A stretch of DNA of 31,991 bases, taken from NCBI GenBank assembly GCA_018826545.1, contig JAHKAL010000060.1, forward strand, positions 1 through 31,991. Direction: 5' to 3'. The notes below the pieces were generated by a model, which saw only the letters and a program-made list of their open reading frames with translations, did not search any database and was not told where the DNA came from. The translations under genes were made by a program, and so were the position numbers. This document shows, piece after piece, positions 7,922 to 15,694 of the stretch (positions are counted from its first letter, which is position 1; the number at the start of each line of letters is the position of its first letter). This DNA comes from Patescibacteria group bacterium (GTDB lineage: Bacteria; Patescibacteriota; Microgenomatia; UBA8517).

Positions 7922-8863
7922 ATGATAAATTATTTAATATTTGCTTTAAGCTTAATAGGACTAGTCTTTTCGGCAAATTTCTTAGTTAGCTCTGCAAAAA
8001 AATTAAGTGCTCTTCTTAAACTTTCTCCACTTATCATCGGTGCCACAGTAGTTGCGCTCGGCACATCTATGCCTGAACTTTCCGTTGCAGTCTCTTCAAT
8101 AATGCAAAAAGTTCCTTCTCTTTCTATGGGAGATATCATCGGATCTAGTATTGCTAATGTTTGCATAATATTAGGAATATCTATTCTTTTTTTCCCAATT
8201 CGTGTTGGAACCGAAAAAACACAAAGAAATAATCTTATTCTTCTTCTCCTAACAGCTTCTTTTATAAGTATGTTTTTTATCCCCCTAAATATTAGGAAAT
8301 TTTTAGTTTTTGGCCTTTTATCTTTTTATATAGTTTTTTTAATTATTGAATTTGTTTGGGGGCAAGAGGGAAGGAAACACGAAGACAAAAAAGCAATCGA
8401 AAAAATGGAAAAGGTTAAAGGATTACCAATTAAATATATTCTAAATATGCTACTTGCTTTTGGAGGTTTAATATTAAGCGGAAAATTTTTAGTTTCATCA
8501 GCTGTTGGAATTTCAACTGTACTTGGTCTGGAAAGTGAAATTATTGGCTTAACCATAATTGCAATCGGTACTTCCCTACCCGAACTTTCCACTTCAATAA
8601 TTTCAGGTTCAAATGATGAAGACAAACTTTTGGTTGGTGATGTTCAGGGAAGTAATATTTTTAATCTTTCAGTTCTTGGAACACTTATTTTAATCTTTGC
8701 AAAAACAGAGGGAAGTAGTCATGAAATATCACTAATCTTTCTTGCATTATCAACACTTTCAACCACATTAATAACCCATATATATTCAGGAAGAAATATA
8801 CCAAGAGTATTTGGAGGAATTTTTATAATGATTTATATCTTATATTTAAACTTCCTTCTCTAA
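7922..8863 (+). CDS. Calcium/sodium:cation antiporter, CaCA (YrbG-like) family
   Basis: A 313-residue membrane protein with the internal duplication typical of CaCA exchangers. Repeat 1 has GATVVALGTSMPELSVAVSS and GDIIGSSIANVCIILG. Repeat 2 has GLTIIAIGTSLPELSTS and GDVQGSNIFNLSVLG. These alpha-1 and alpha-2 regions, with PEL acidic residues and GS.I.N segments, form the ion-binding site. About ten membrane helices are present, and a charged cytoplasmic loop lies near residues 145-165 (RKHEDKKAIEKMEK). It exchanges Ca2+ (or another cation) for Na+ or H+ across the cytoplasmic membrane. Its 3' end overlaps the convergent pseudouridine synthase gene by 18 bases. Confidence 0.92.
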   Translation: MINYLIFALSLIGLVFSANFLVSSAKKLSALLKLSPLIIGATVVALGTSMPELSVAVSSIMQKVPSLSMGDIIGSSIANVCIILGISILFFPIRVGTEKTQRNNLILLLLTASFISMFFIPLNIRKFLVFGLLSFYIVFLIIEFVWGQEGRKHEDKKAIEKMEKVKGLPIKYILNMLLAFGGLILSGKFLVSSAVGISTVLGLESEIIGLTIIAIGTSLPELSTSIISGSNDEDKLLVGDVQGSNIFNLSVLGTLILIFAKTEGSSHEISLIFLALSTLSTTLITHIYSGRNIPRVFGGIFIMIYILYLNFLL

Positions 8864-9565
8864 ACTAAGATTTTTTAAAGCCTTATTTAAGTCACTTGGC
8901 AGAGATAATTCAAATTCAATTTTTTTATTAAAAACAGGATGGGTAAAACTAATCTTTTGGGCATGTAAAAAAAGTCTTGGGCACCATTCTCTATCTCTTC
9001 TTGAAGTTTTTCTTCCTGCATAAAAATAATCTCCCACAATAGCATGATTAATATGTTTCATATGAATCCTAATCTGATGAGTTCTACCTGTTTTAGGAAA
9101 ACATTCTAAAAGAGAATAATAATCATTATCTTTTTTATAAAGATCTAAAAGTTTATAATCAGTTTTAGAATTCCTTCCTCCTGCAACAATCCCAAATCTA
9201 TCTCTTCTCCATGGAAGTCTACCCACTGGAACCTCTATAGTCCCCCCCTCGGGACTTACTTTCCCATGAACTAATGTAATGTATGTCTTTCCTACTTCTC
9301 TTTGTTTAAACTGTCTTTGTAGCTCCCTAAAGGCTGTTTTAGTCTTTGCAACAATAAGAAGCCCACTTGTTTCTTTATCAATCCTGTGAACTACCCCACT
9401 TCTGAATAAATCATCTTTAGAAATCTCGTAATCAAAATTATCTCGTAACCATTTTTGAACAACAGGCTGCTCTTTTGTTGTCACAGCTGAATTTACAATC
9501 CAACCAGAAGGTTTATCTAAAATCAAAAGATATTTGTCCTCGAAAACAATATTAGGTTCACCCAT
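8846..9565 (-). CDS. RluA-family 23S rRNA/tRNA pseudouridine synthase
   Basis: A 239-residue protein. The catalytic motif is VVHRIDKETSGLLIVAKT with Asp63, the nucleophile of RluA/RluC/RluD enzymes. The family elements YLLILDKPSGW near the N-terminus, VGKTYITLVHG, and KTGRTHQIRIHMKHINHAIVGD are all present. There is no N-terminal S4 domain, so it is RluA-like in layout, although RluD-like specificity cannot be excluded. It isomerises uridine to pseudouridine in structural RNA in the cytoplasm. It converges with and overlaps the exchanger gene by 18 bases. Confidence 0.93.
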   Translation of the reverse strand: MGEPNIVFEDKYLLILDKPSGWIVNSAVTTKEQPVVQKWLRDNFDYEISKDDLFRSGVVHRIDKETSGLLIVAKTKTAFRELQRQFKQREVGKTYITLVHGKVSPEGGTIEVPVGRLPWRRDRFGIVAGGRNSKTDYKLLDLYKKDNDYYSLLECFPKTGRTHQIRIHMKHINHAIVGDYFYAGRKTSRRDREWCPRLFLHAQKISFTHPVFNKKIEFELSLPSDLNKALKNLSLEKEV

Positions 9566-9622
9566 AAATAGAATTATACAATTTTTATTTTTAATAAAAG
9601 AAATGAAGTTTCAAAAAACAAT

Positions 9623-10045
9623 TTATTTCTCTCTTTTTGCCTGACAGTTTTTACAAAAAGTAGCCTCCGGAAATACGCTTAATCTATCTGTATCAATCAT
9701 TTGACCACAATCTTCACAAATACCATATTTACCTTTCCTGAGTCTGGCTAAGGCTTTTTTAGTCTGATTAATTTTTCTCTCCAACACATGTTTTATTGCG
9801 GAAATTTTGGCATGTCCAGATTGTTCTGCTGCATCTGTATCAGGAGATGCATTATCCATTACTCTATCCTGATCATTAAAAGGATCATCTCTCTCTACCT
9901 GTTTCTTTCTTTTTTGAAGAATATGCAAACTCGAAGAAAGAAAATTTCTGACTGGGTTTAATAAATGCATTGGAAAAGAAATCTCTTTTTTATTCTTAAA
10001 AATTTTCTTAGTTTTGGCAAATTTTTTTTGTTTATTCTTATTCAT
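9623..10045 (-). CDS. DksA/TraR-type C4 zinc-finger protein
   Basis: A 140-residue protein. The C-terminus has YGICEDCGQMIDTDRLSVFP followed by CKNC, a CxxC-x17-CxxC zinc finger of the DksA/TraR family, preceded by the coiled-coil-like helix AIKHVLERKINQTKKALARL. The N-terminal 40 residues are very basic (KNKQKKFAKTKKIFKNKKE), unlike classical DksA. DksA-type proteins enter the RNA polymerase secondary channel and modulate transcription; the acidic coiled-coil tip cannot be assigned firmly here. It starts three bases after the membrane-protein gene at 10049-10642 ends, so the two are probably one operon. Confidence 0.8.
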   Translation of the reverse strand: MNKNKQKKFAKTKKIFKNKKEISFPMHLLNPVRNFLSSSLHILQKRKKQVERDDPFNDQDRVMDNASPDTDAAEQSGHAKISAIKHVLERKINQTKKALARLRKGKYGICEDCGQMIDTDRLSVFPEATFCKNCQAKREK

Positions 10046-10048
10046 AGC

Positions 10049-10642
10049 CTAACTCCTCGATAAATTATACGTTAAAGCAAGAAAAATAAAAGAACTAATA
10101 GAAGATAAATATATTTCATAATTTGGAATAAAAGATAATGTATTAGGGAAAAATATATAAGCTAATATCCTAACTAGGAAGAATAATAGAGAAAGAGCTA
10201 AACCTGTAAAACCAACCTTACCCGATTTATACCAAGAGAAATTTTTATAATGTATATCAATGAATTGAAATATCCCAATTAGAATCATTGAAACCACAAA
10301 ACCGGCAAAAGAAACTACACTTAAATTTTTAACAGAGTCACCTAAAAGGTACATTGAAAAACAAATCAGAAAGCCCAAAAACGCTGTCTCAAAAGTTTCA
10401 TAAAATTTTAATTTAAACCTCAAAAGCCCAATAACTAGACCTAAAATAAATCCTAAGTATGTAAACCAAAACCACCAAGGGAAAAAAAAATTAATTGATA
10501 CAAAATATGAAACTAACATAAAAAATAATATATAAAAAAATGTAGAAAATATCTGATTAGGTAAATAGTCCTCTTTCATTTTTCTCCAAAAAAGAAAAAG
10601 GAATATAAATAAACCAATTAAGTTAAAGGTTACAAACATCAT
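10049..10642 (-). CDS. Multi-pass membrane protein, family not recognised
   Basis: A 197-residue protein with about six hydrophobic helices. It starts MMFVTFNLIGLFIFLFLF and contains a WRKMKEDYLPNQIF loop, FRLKFYETFETAFLGF-like and HYKNFSWYKSGKVGF segments. The overall arrangement weakly recalls prolipoprotein diacylglyceryl transferase (Lgt), but the diagnostic Lgt glycerophospholipid-binding motif is not visible, so I do not make that call. It is the first gene of an operon with the DksA/TraR-like gene. Confidence 0.6.
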   Translation of the reverse strand: MMFVTFNLIGLFIFLFLFWRKMKEDYLPNQIFSTFFYILFFMLVSYFVSINFFFPWWFWFTYLGFILGLVIGLLRFKLKFYETFETAFLGFLICFSMYLLGDSVKNLSVVSFAGFVVSMILIGIFQFIDIHYKNFSWYKSGKVGFTGLALSLLFFLVRILAYIFFPNTLSFIPNYEIYLSSISSFIFLALTYNLSRS

Positions 10643-10688
10643 TTAAAATCTACTATATATTAAGGCTAATTGCCAGAGATAGAGAAAT

Positions 10689-10717
10689 TTGACATATTTT
10701 GTCATACTTCCTAAGAT
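10689..10717 (+). promoter_or_regulatory. Promoter that fixes the start of the following membrane-protein gene
   Basis: TTGACA (10689-10694), 17 bases, TAAGAT (10712-10717). The predicted +1 is at about 10724, adjoining the ATG at 10726. The in-frame TTG at 10699 lies inside the promoter and is rejected as a start. Confidence 0.55.
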
Positions 10718-10725
10718 TATATCTA

Positions 10726-11187
10726 ATGCTTGAAACACCACATGTTCTAGTAGGCGCTGCAATCGCCTCGAAAATTACAAACCCCTTGCTTTCAATGCCT
10801 ATAAGTTTTATTAGTCATTTTATGTTAGAAAAAGTTCCCCATTGGAATCCGCACCTGAATTTCGAAACTGAAAAATACGGGAAACCAACAAGAAAAAGCA
10901 CAATAATTGCAGCTTTAGATGTTACTACCTCTTTAATTGCTGGATCGTTTATTGCTTTTAAGGCATACCCCAATACTCTTCAAACAATTAATATATTAGC
11001 GTGTTGCTTGATGGCCTCTTTACCAGATATTGTTGAAGGACCTTATTTTTTCTTAGGGTTTAGAGGTAAACTCATCAAAAAATGGATAGAATGGCAAAAA
11101 TCAATTCAAGTAGATACAAAGTTTATTCCAGGAGCTCTCACACAACTTACTACAATTCTGGCTTCTCTTTATTGGATTTTTTCTTGA
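10726..11187 (+). CDS. Small membrane protein, YdjM-like (metal-dependent hydrolase-like)
   Basis: A 153-residue protein beginning MLETPHVLVGAAIASK. The pattern TPHxLVGAAIA...SHFMLEKVPHWN, with His residues in the first helix and a 'H..L..(I/V)PH' motif in the second, is typical of the YdjM/DUF457 group often annotated as membrane-bound metal-dependent hydrolases. A further motif SLPDIVEGPYFF sits in a later helix. Three or four membrane segments are likely. Its biochemical role is unproven. The start was chosen because the promoter at 10689-10717 would yield a leaderless mRNA beginning at this ATG. It converges on the efp gene with an 11-base gap. Confidence 0.6.
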   Translation: MLETPHVLVGAAIASKITNPLLSMPISFISHFMLEKVPHWNPHLNFETEKYGKPTRKSTIIAALDVTTSLIAGSFIAFKAYPNTLQTINILACCLMASLPDIVEGPYFFLGFRGKLIKKWIEWQKSIQVDTKFIPGALTQLTTILASLYWIFS

Positions 11188-11197
11188 AGATTAAGAG

Positions 11198-11758
11198 TTA
11201 TTTTGCTCTTTCTACGTAGGAACAATTTCTAGTATCAACTCTTATTAAATCTCCAATTTTTATAAACAAAGGAACTTTTAACTCAAGCCCATTCTCTAAA
11301 ATTGCCGGCTTATACATATTACTTGTAGAGTTTCCTTTTACCCCAGGGTCAGTTTGGGCAACTTTTAAAGTTACTTTTGGCTGCAGTTCAACCGAAAGAG
11401 CTTTGTCCTCCCAAAATAATACATCAATAGTTTCTCCTTCTTTTGCAAACTTAATTTGACTTCCCAATACTGCAAGCGGAATTTCTACCTGCTCAAAGGT
11501 CTTTGGATCCATAAATACTGCAACTAACTTATCTGCATATAAATACTGTAACTTTCTTTTTTGAGTATTAGCATCATCAAAAGCTACCTCTGAAGAAAAA
11601 GAAAAATTATCAACCGAACCAGTCTCTAAATTTCTTACATTTACTTTTACAGTTGCACCTCCTCTACCTATTTTTGTATGAGTATACTTAATAACCTGAT
11701 AAGGTTTCCCGTAATGTAGGAATGTCGTTCCATTTTTTAATTCGTTTGCATTTATCAT
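11198..11758 (-). CDS. efp: Translation elongation factor P
   Basis: A 186-residue protein with the three beta-barrel domains of EF-P: KOW-like N domain (MINANELKNGTTFLHYGKPY), the OB domain, and the C-terminal signature with DPGVKGNSTSN and the end KIGDLIRVDTRNCSYVER. EF-P enters the ribosomal E site and relieves stalling on polyproline. The loop tip reads KIGRGGA, with Arg32 instead of the usual Lys; Arg32 is the residue rhamnosylated by EarP in some bacteria, but no earP is seen here. The start at 11758 makes an ATGA overlap with the stop of the upstream peptidase gene and gives standard length; the ATG nine bases earlier is less likely. Confidence 0.95.
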   Translation of the reverse strand: MINANELKNGTTFLHYGKPYQVIKYTHTKIGRGGATVKVNVRNLETGSVDNFSFSSEVAFDDANTQKRKLQYLYADKLVAVFMDPKTFEQVEIPLAVLGSQIKFAKEGETIDVLFWEDKALSVELQPKVTLKVAQTDPGVKGNSTSNMYKPAILENGLELKVPLFIKIGDLIRVDTRNCSYVERAK

Positions 11759-12831
11759 ATCTTCCACTTTCCTTTCAATTGGACAATTTTATCATCAAAA
11801 GATAAGGCTCCACCAGTGCGTAAATCACAAATCATATCCCAATGAATTGAAGAGACATTTTTGCTCAAAGTTTCCTTATACCCTCTTCCTAGAGCCAAAT
11901 GAATTGTTCCACCTATTTTTTCATCAAATAAGATATCTTTTGTAAATCTTTTAATCTTGTAATTAGTTCCAATTCCAAATTCTCCAATAAACCTTGCTCC
12001 CCTATCTGAATCTAAAATTTTATTTAAATCTTTTTCATTTTTGCTGGAAGTTGCCTTAACAACTTTTCCATTTTTAAATTCCAATCTTACATTTTCAAAC
12101 TCACGGCCTAAATATATTGCAGGAAAGGAAAAAGTAACAAAACCATTTACTGAATTCTCAACTACAGAGGTAAATACTTCACCATCAGGCATATTAAACT
12201 CTCCGTAACAGCTTTCTGCTTTTCTTCCCTCAATGCTGAAAGACAAGTTTGTATCTTTACTTACAATCTTCACCAACTTTGTTTTATCCATAAGTTTTTT
12301 TAATTTAGCTTGTTTTTCTTTTAAAGAATCCCAAGAAACATCATTAACGGCACTAAAAACAAAATCTTCATAGTCGGAAAGAGACATTCCAGCTTCTTGG
12401 GCTAGTGAATTTGTGGGAAATAAAGTTATAACCCATCTAGTTTTATTAACTCTCCAATCAGAAATTGGTTTTAATGTTTTTAATCTTTCAGAAATTTTTG
12501 TAGGATCTACTTCAGACATAGACTTAACATTAGAAGGAGCATAAATCCTAATAAAACAGTCTGTATTTTTAATGTCGTAGTAGCCTACTTTTGGAAAAAA
12601 TTGTCTTTGATTTTTACTTGAATATTTGTAATAAATAACATCTAAATCTTCATCGATAAGATTCCAATTTAATCCAGAAACACCTTTTTGAACAAGAAGT
12701 CTATATATTTCTTTTACTAAGGGCCTGCCCTCATATTCAGAAACAATGGTAACTCTCTCTCCTTTTTTAACTTTGACGGAGTAATTAACAATTATCTCTG
12801 CTTGTTTTGTAATTCTTGGATCTATACCCAT
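11755..12831 (-). CDS. M29-family metallo-aminopeptidase (AmpS/PepS-like)
   Basis: A 358-residue protein matching peptidase family M29. The co-catalytic metal-site motifs are visible: MPDGEVFT (Glu218), GEFGIGTN (Glu284), DEK at 303-305, GTIHLALGRGY (His311) and IHWD (His330, Asp332). These correspond to the Glu/Glu/His/His/Asp ligands of the AmpT/PepS enzymes. It removes N-terminal residues from peptides in the cytoplasm. It is translationally coupled to efp through a 4-base ATGA overlap, an arrangement linking peptide turnover and translation only by operon. It ends in TGA, showing that TGA is a stop here. The promoter is at 12843-12871. Confidence 0.92.
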   Translation of the reverse strand: MGIDPRITKQAEIIVNYSVKVKKGERVTIVSEYEGRPLVKEIYRLLVQKGVSGLNWNLIDEDLDVIYYKYSSKNQRQFFPKVGYYDIKNTDCFIRIYAPSNVKSMSEVDPTKISERLKTLKPISDWRVNKTRWVITLFPTNSLAQEAGMSLSDYEDFVFSAVNDVSWDSLKEKQAKLKKLMDKTKLVKIVSKDTNLSFSIEGRKAESCYGEFNMPDGEVFTSVVENSVNGFVTFSFPAIYLGREFENVRLEFKNGKVVKATSSKNEKDLNKILDSDRGARFIGEFGIGTNYKIKRFTKDILFDEKIGGTIHLALGRGYKETLSKNVSSIHWDMICDLRTGGALSFDDKIVQLKGKWKI

Positions 12832-12842
12832 AGTAAGGCAGT

Positions 12843-12894
12843 ATTATACAACCATAAAGTTAATTTGAGAATATACCCATAAAGAAGGTAAAAT
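12843..12894. promoter_or_regulatory. Divergent promoters for the M29 peptidase and tRNA-Leu
   Basis: Minus strand: TTCTCA (12871-12866), 17 bases, TATAAT (12848-12843), with the ATG at 12831 a few bases past +1. Plus strand: TTGAGA (12865-12870), 18 bases, TAAAAT (12889-12894), about 12 bases before the tRNA. The two -35 boxes adjoin. Confidence 0.5.
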
Positions 12895-12906
12895 ATACAA
12901 GTACAA

Positions 12907-12991
12907 GCCGAGGTGGCGGAATGGCAGACGCGCAGGTCTCAAAAACCTGTGGGGCTAACACCTCATGAGGGTTCGACTCCCTCCCTCGGCA
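12907..12991 (+). tRNA. tRNA-Leu (anticodon CAA)
   Basis: An 85-nucleotide class II tRNA. The acceptor stem is GCCGAGG/CCTCGGC with discriminator A at 12991. The anticodon stem CAGGT/ACCTG encloses the loop CTCAAAA, giving anticodon CAA (reads UUG). There is a variable arm of about 13 bases, and the T arm has GGTTCGACTCC. CCA is not encoded, so a CCA-adding enzyme is required. The class II arm and the A73 discriminator agree with leucine. Confidence 0.95.
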
Positions 12992-13031
12992 CTATTTTAT
13001 ATATAAGACGATTCTTTCCGCCCCTGCGCTA

Positions 13032-14852
13032 TTATTGCCCATTTAAGTGATTAGCGATTGACTCTTGTTCATCATATAATGCCTGGTCTTGCTCAATCAT
13101 TTTTTGTTCTGCTGAAGTTAACCACTGATTTGATTTCATTCTAGAAACAATAGCTGTTATGTTTGAGACTCTTATAGATATAATTTCATTGATTCTATCA
13201 ACATCATTTTTATTTTTTTCATAATAAGAAGCATAATTTTTGGAATTTTGCCAACTTGGTTGTATTTCTTTTAATCTGGAAAGATTGCTGTTCCATCCAT
13301 CAATGTCTGCTTGCTTATAATTTGGAGGAACATATCCTGCAAAATGTTGCACTATAATCTGTGCAGGACAACCATTAAGACTTCCTTCTACTTCAGAAAT
13401 ACCCACCTCTTGGTAGGTTTTATCTGTATAAAACTTCTTTGACTCTGGAAACTCAAATTGGTTTTCAACTAATTCATCTGCCTCATAATATCCAAGTGTC
13501 GGAGCTTCTCCCCAAACGATATTGGAGTAGTTTGCATCACGCATAGCTTTACTCATTGGGTATCCACTCCTTGTTGCCTCAAAAGAAAAGTCATCATATT
13601 TCAAGATAATCTCCCCTCTTTTTTGTGCAGACAATTCCAATTTAGGCTGATACTTCAAAGGCTTTGCGCCAGCTTCTACTCGCTTCTGATTCAGTAATTC
13701 AAGATACTGCTCTTTATTAAGATGGATTTTTGAAGAATCATCAAAATCTTTGGAGATATCTCTCCAGTATTTAACCAAATCTCCTTTTTGACTTTTCAAA
13801 GGAAGAATATTTTTTATACTATCAACACTAAAGAAACCAACCTCTCTTGAATCTCCACTTCCTTTTCGGTTATCACCCATTACAAAAATAGAATTCTCAG
13901 GTACTGTTATTTTTTGGCATTCCTTTAGAAATGCTTCTCCAAAAGTTGAATGGGGTTTTGCAGTATAGGGCTCAGGAAGTGGTTTGTCATTCAAATAAAC
14001 AATTCCATTTTTTAATTCAATACTATCTCCTCCAATTCCAATTATTCTTTTAATCCAACCACTAGGAGTTCCATACATTTTCTCCGTCATCTCTCTTGTT
14101 TTATCGTTTTCAACTAAAACAATGTCTCCTCGCCCTAATTGGTAACCAAAAACTCTTTTTCCAAACAAGACAAGTCCATTTGGATACGGAAACATTCCTG
14201 AAGTGGCAATAATTTGTTTTGATAATTCTTTAGGGTCTTTACCCTCTCCTTTCGGAAATGTCGGATACATTGAGCCTGTGCCAGAAACAGTAACTGGTTC
14301 TGATATAAATCCTAACTGGCTTCCTATGATAGTACCCACTAACCAATACCCTCCACACCAAAGAGGCAAAAAAGTAACCAAAATTGCAACAACACTTACT
14401 ATACGAACAACAAATGATTTAACTCCACTAGGTCTAAGAAAAGATATTTTAAACTTTTCTTTCTTAATTCTCTTAATTAAATCGTTAACTCCACTCACTT
14501 CATAAACTAAAAACAAAGGCAAAAAAGCTAACAAAAGAAAAAGTGCGACTGAAGATAAGATAAAACCCTTAAAGGATTTTTTAAACTTAATAATTCTTTT
14601 TCCTAAAATTGTTTTAATAATAATTGTAAGTATTAACAATCCAAAAGCTAAAATACCAACAATTATTGAACCTAAAAAGAATGGTGTAAATAGATTGGAA
14701 TTGCCAAATTGAGTCTCTTGAACTGTTCCTCTTAAAAAATCTGTTGCTATCAGGAAAACAACAGAAAAAACAACTATACTTAAAATCCAAACAATGGTAA
14801 AAATTTTTGTAAGTATAGACAAAAATCTAGGAGAAAATTTTTCTCTTTTCAT
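13032..14852 (-). CDS. Signal peptidase I fused to a C-terminal CAP (SCP-like) domain
   Basis: A 606-residue fusion. Residues about 14-36, 56-80, 95-117 and 148-178 are membrane helices, more than the one or two of ordinary signal peptidase I. Residues 188-350 are the S26 peptidase: Ser194 in SGTGSMYPTFPKG is the nucleophile, Lys268 in GWIKRIIGIGGDS the general base, and VMGDNRKGSGDSREVGF the conserved box E. Residues about 378-510 are a CAP domain: LLNQKRVEAGAKPLKY, LELSAQKRGEII and the VGISEVEG...IIVQHFAGY strands. Residues 515-606 are helical and coiled-coil-like. The peptidase removes signal peptides outside the membrane. CAP domains occur in secreted proteins of varied function. There is no sign of a frameshift joining two genes. 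Confidence 0.88.
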   Translation of the reverse strand: MKREKFSPRFLSILTKIFTIVWILSIVVFSVVFLIATDFLRGTVQETQFGNSNLFTPFFLGSIIVGILAFGLLILTIIIKTILGKRIIKFKKSFKGFILSSVALFLLLAFLPLFLVYEVSGVNDLIKRIKKEKFKISFLRPSGVKSFVVRIVSVVAILVTFLPLWCGGYWLVGTIIGSQLGFISEPVTVSGTGSMYPTFPKGEGKDPKELSKQIIATSGMFPYPNGLVLFGKRVFGYQLGRGDIVLVENDKTREMTEKMYGTPSGWIKRIIGIGGDSIELKNGIVYLNDKPLPEPYTAKPHSTFGEAFLKECQKITVPENSIFVMGDNRKGSGDSREVGFFSVDSIKNILPLKSQKGDLVKYWRDISKDFDDSSKIHLNKEQYLELLNQKRVEAGAKPLKYQPKLELSAQKRGEIILKYDDFSFEATRSGYPMSKAMRDANYSNIVWGEAPTLGYYEADELVENQFEFPESKKFYTDKTYQEVGISEVEGSLNGCPAQIIVQHFAGYVPPNYKQADIDGWNSNLSRLKEIQPSWQNSKNYASYYEKNKNDVDRINEIISIRVSNITAIVSRMKSNQWLTSAEQKMIEQDQALYDEQESIANHLNGQ

Positions 14853-15029
14853 CTTATAATGAGAGTATATCTCTTATTTTTAGTCTTTTACAGTTTTATA
14901 TATCTATACCAGAAATTAGGCGAGGTTTAGAACTGCTTGAGGATTAAGAAATAGTCCAGTCTTTTCTATATCAAATAAGCTTATTTCGTGCCAAATAGTT
15001 CTAAGTGTGGCTACTAAGGCCTGCAAAAT

Positions 15030-15080
15030 AGGTACTGAATAGTACTTGACAAAACCCTATTTAGGTACTAATATGGTACC
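15030..15080 (+). promoter_or_regulatory. Promoter and probable operator of the toxin-antitoxin operon
   Basis: TTGACA (15046-15051), 17 bases, TAATAT (15069-15074); the ATG at 15081 is at or next to the predicted +1. AGGTACT occurs at 15030-15036 and 15063-15069, 33 bases apart (about three helical turns). GGTACT/AGTACT (15031, 15041) and GGTACT/GGTACC (15064, 15075) make imperfect dyads covering both promoter boxes, fitting autorepression by the ribbon-helix-helix antitoxin. Confidence 0.55.
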
Positions 15081-15344
15081 ATGTCTAACACACAGGCAAC
15101 ACAGGTTAAGGTAACTCTCCCAAACGAATTGTATCTACATCTTAGAAGTAGGGCGGAAAGGTTTGGTCTAAATTCGGCAGCCTACATAAGGAACCTTATT
15201 ATTAACGACGTCAAGGATATTGATATTCCTGTTTTTAAAATGAGTGAAGAGAGAGAAAAAATAGCCTTAAAAGCATTGGAAGATTATAAAAGCGGAAAAA
15301 CCAAGGTGATAGATAATCTAGATAACTATCTTGCAAATCTGTAA
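15081..15344 (+). CDS. Ribbon-helix-helix antitoxin
   Basis: An 87-residue protein. Residues about 7-45 (VKVTLPNELYLHLRSRAERF, then LNSAAYIRNLI) fit a ribbon-helix-helix DNA-binding domain: a beta strand, then two helices. The C-terminal half (MSEEREKIALKALEDYKSGK...) is the usual toxin-wrapping helix of RelB/ParD-type antitoxins. It should neutralise the toxin encoded immediately downstream and repress the operon. Its ATG would be leaderless. The toxin ATG follows its stop codon after four bases. Confidence 0.8.
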   Translation: MSNTQATQVKVTLPNELYLHLRSRAERFGLNSAAYIRNLIINDVKDIDIPVFKMSEEREKIALKALEDYKSGKTKVIDNLDNYLANL

Positions 15345-15348
15345 GGAA

Positions 15349-15609
15349 ATGGATATTAGAACTACCGCCTATTTTGACAAGAACCTCTCAAAGAAAATAA
15401 GAAAAAATCCTCGACTTAAAGCAAAAGTTAAGAAACAAATTGAACTGCTAAGGGAAAATTTGCGACACCCTTCCCTCAAGCTCCACAAACTAACTGGAAA
15501 AAGAGCACATGAATATTCTTTCTGGATAGAAAGAAACTTAAGAATTACTTTTATGATTATTGATAACAAAATCCTGTTTACAGATATTATTACCCACGAC
15601 GAATACTAA
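15349..15609 (+). CDS. RelE/ParE-superfamily toxin
   Basis: An 86-residue protein starting MDIRTTAYFDKN. The helical segment KNLSKKIRKNPRLKAKVKKQ is followed by LRHPSLKLHKLTGKRAHEYS, then beta strands WIERNLRITFMII and KILFTDIITHDEY. The 'H.L.G...YSF...R..RI.F.I' pattern is typical of RelE/StbE and HigB toxins, which cleave mRNA on the ribosome. A RelE-type function is inferred; a ParE-type gyrase inhibitor is the alternative. The TTG at 15331 would overlap the antitoxin stop, but the ATG at 15349, preceded by AAGGA, is the better start. The pair is flanked by core genes and may have been acquired. Confidence 0.8.
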   Translation: MDIRTTAYFDKNLSKKIRKNPRLKAKVKKQIELLRENLRHPSLKLHKLTGKRAHEYSFWIERNLRITFMIIDNKILFTDIITHDEY

Positions 15610-15694
15610 ATCACTGACTCAGTTTAAGAAACTCCTGAAGAAACTGCAGAAATAATTTTAAATTCAGTAAGACAAAAGAAGTCCCGGACAAAGT

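Noticed and set aside
11755..11757. Recoded UGA (code 25)
   Set aside because: TGA ends the M29 peptidase gene at its expected length, and no in-frame TGA occurs at a conserved Gly in the genes read here.
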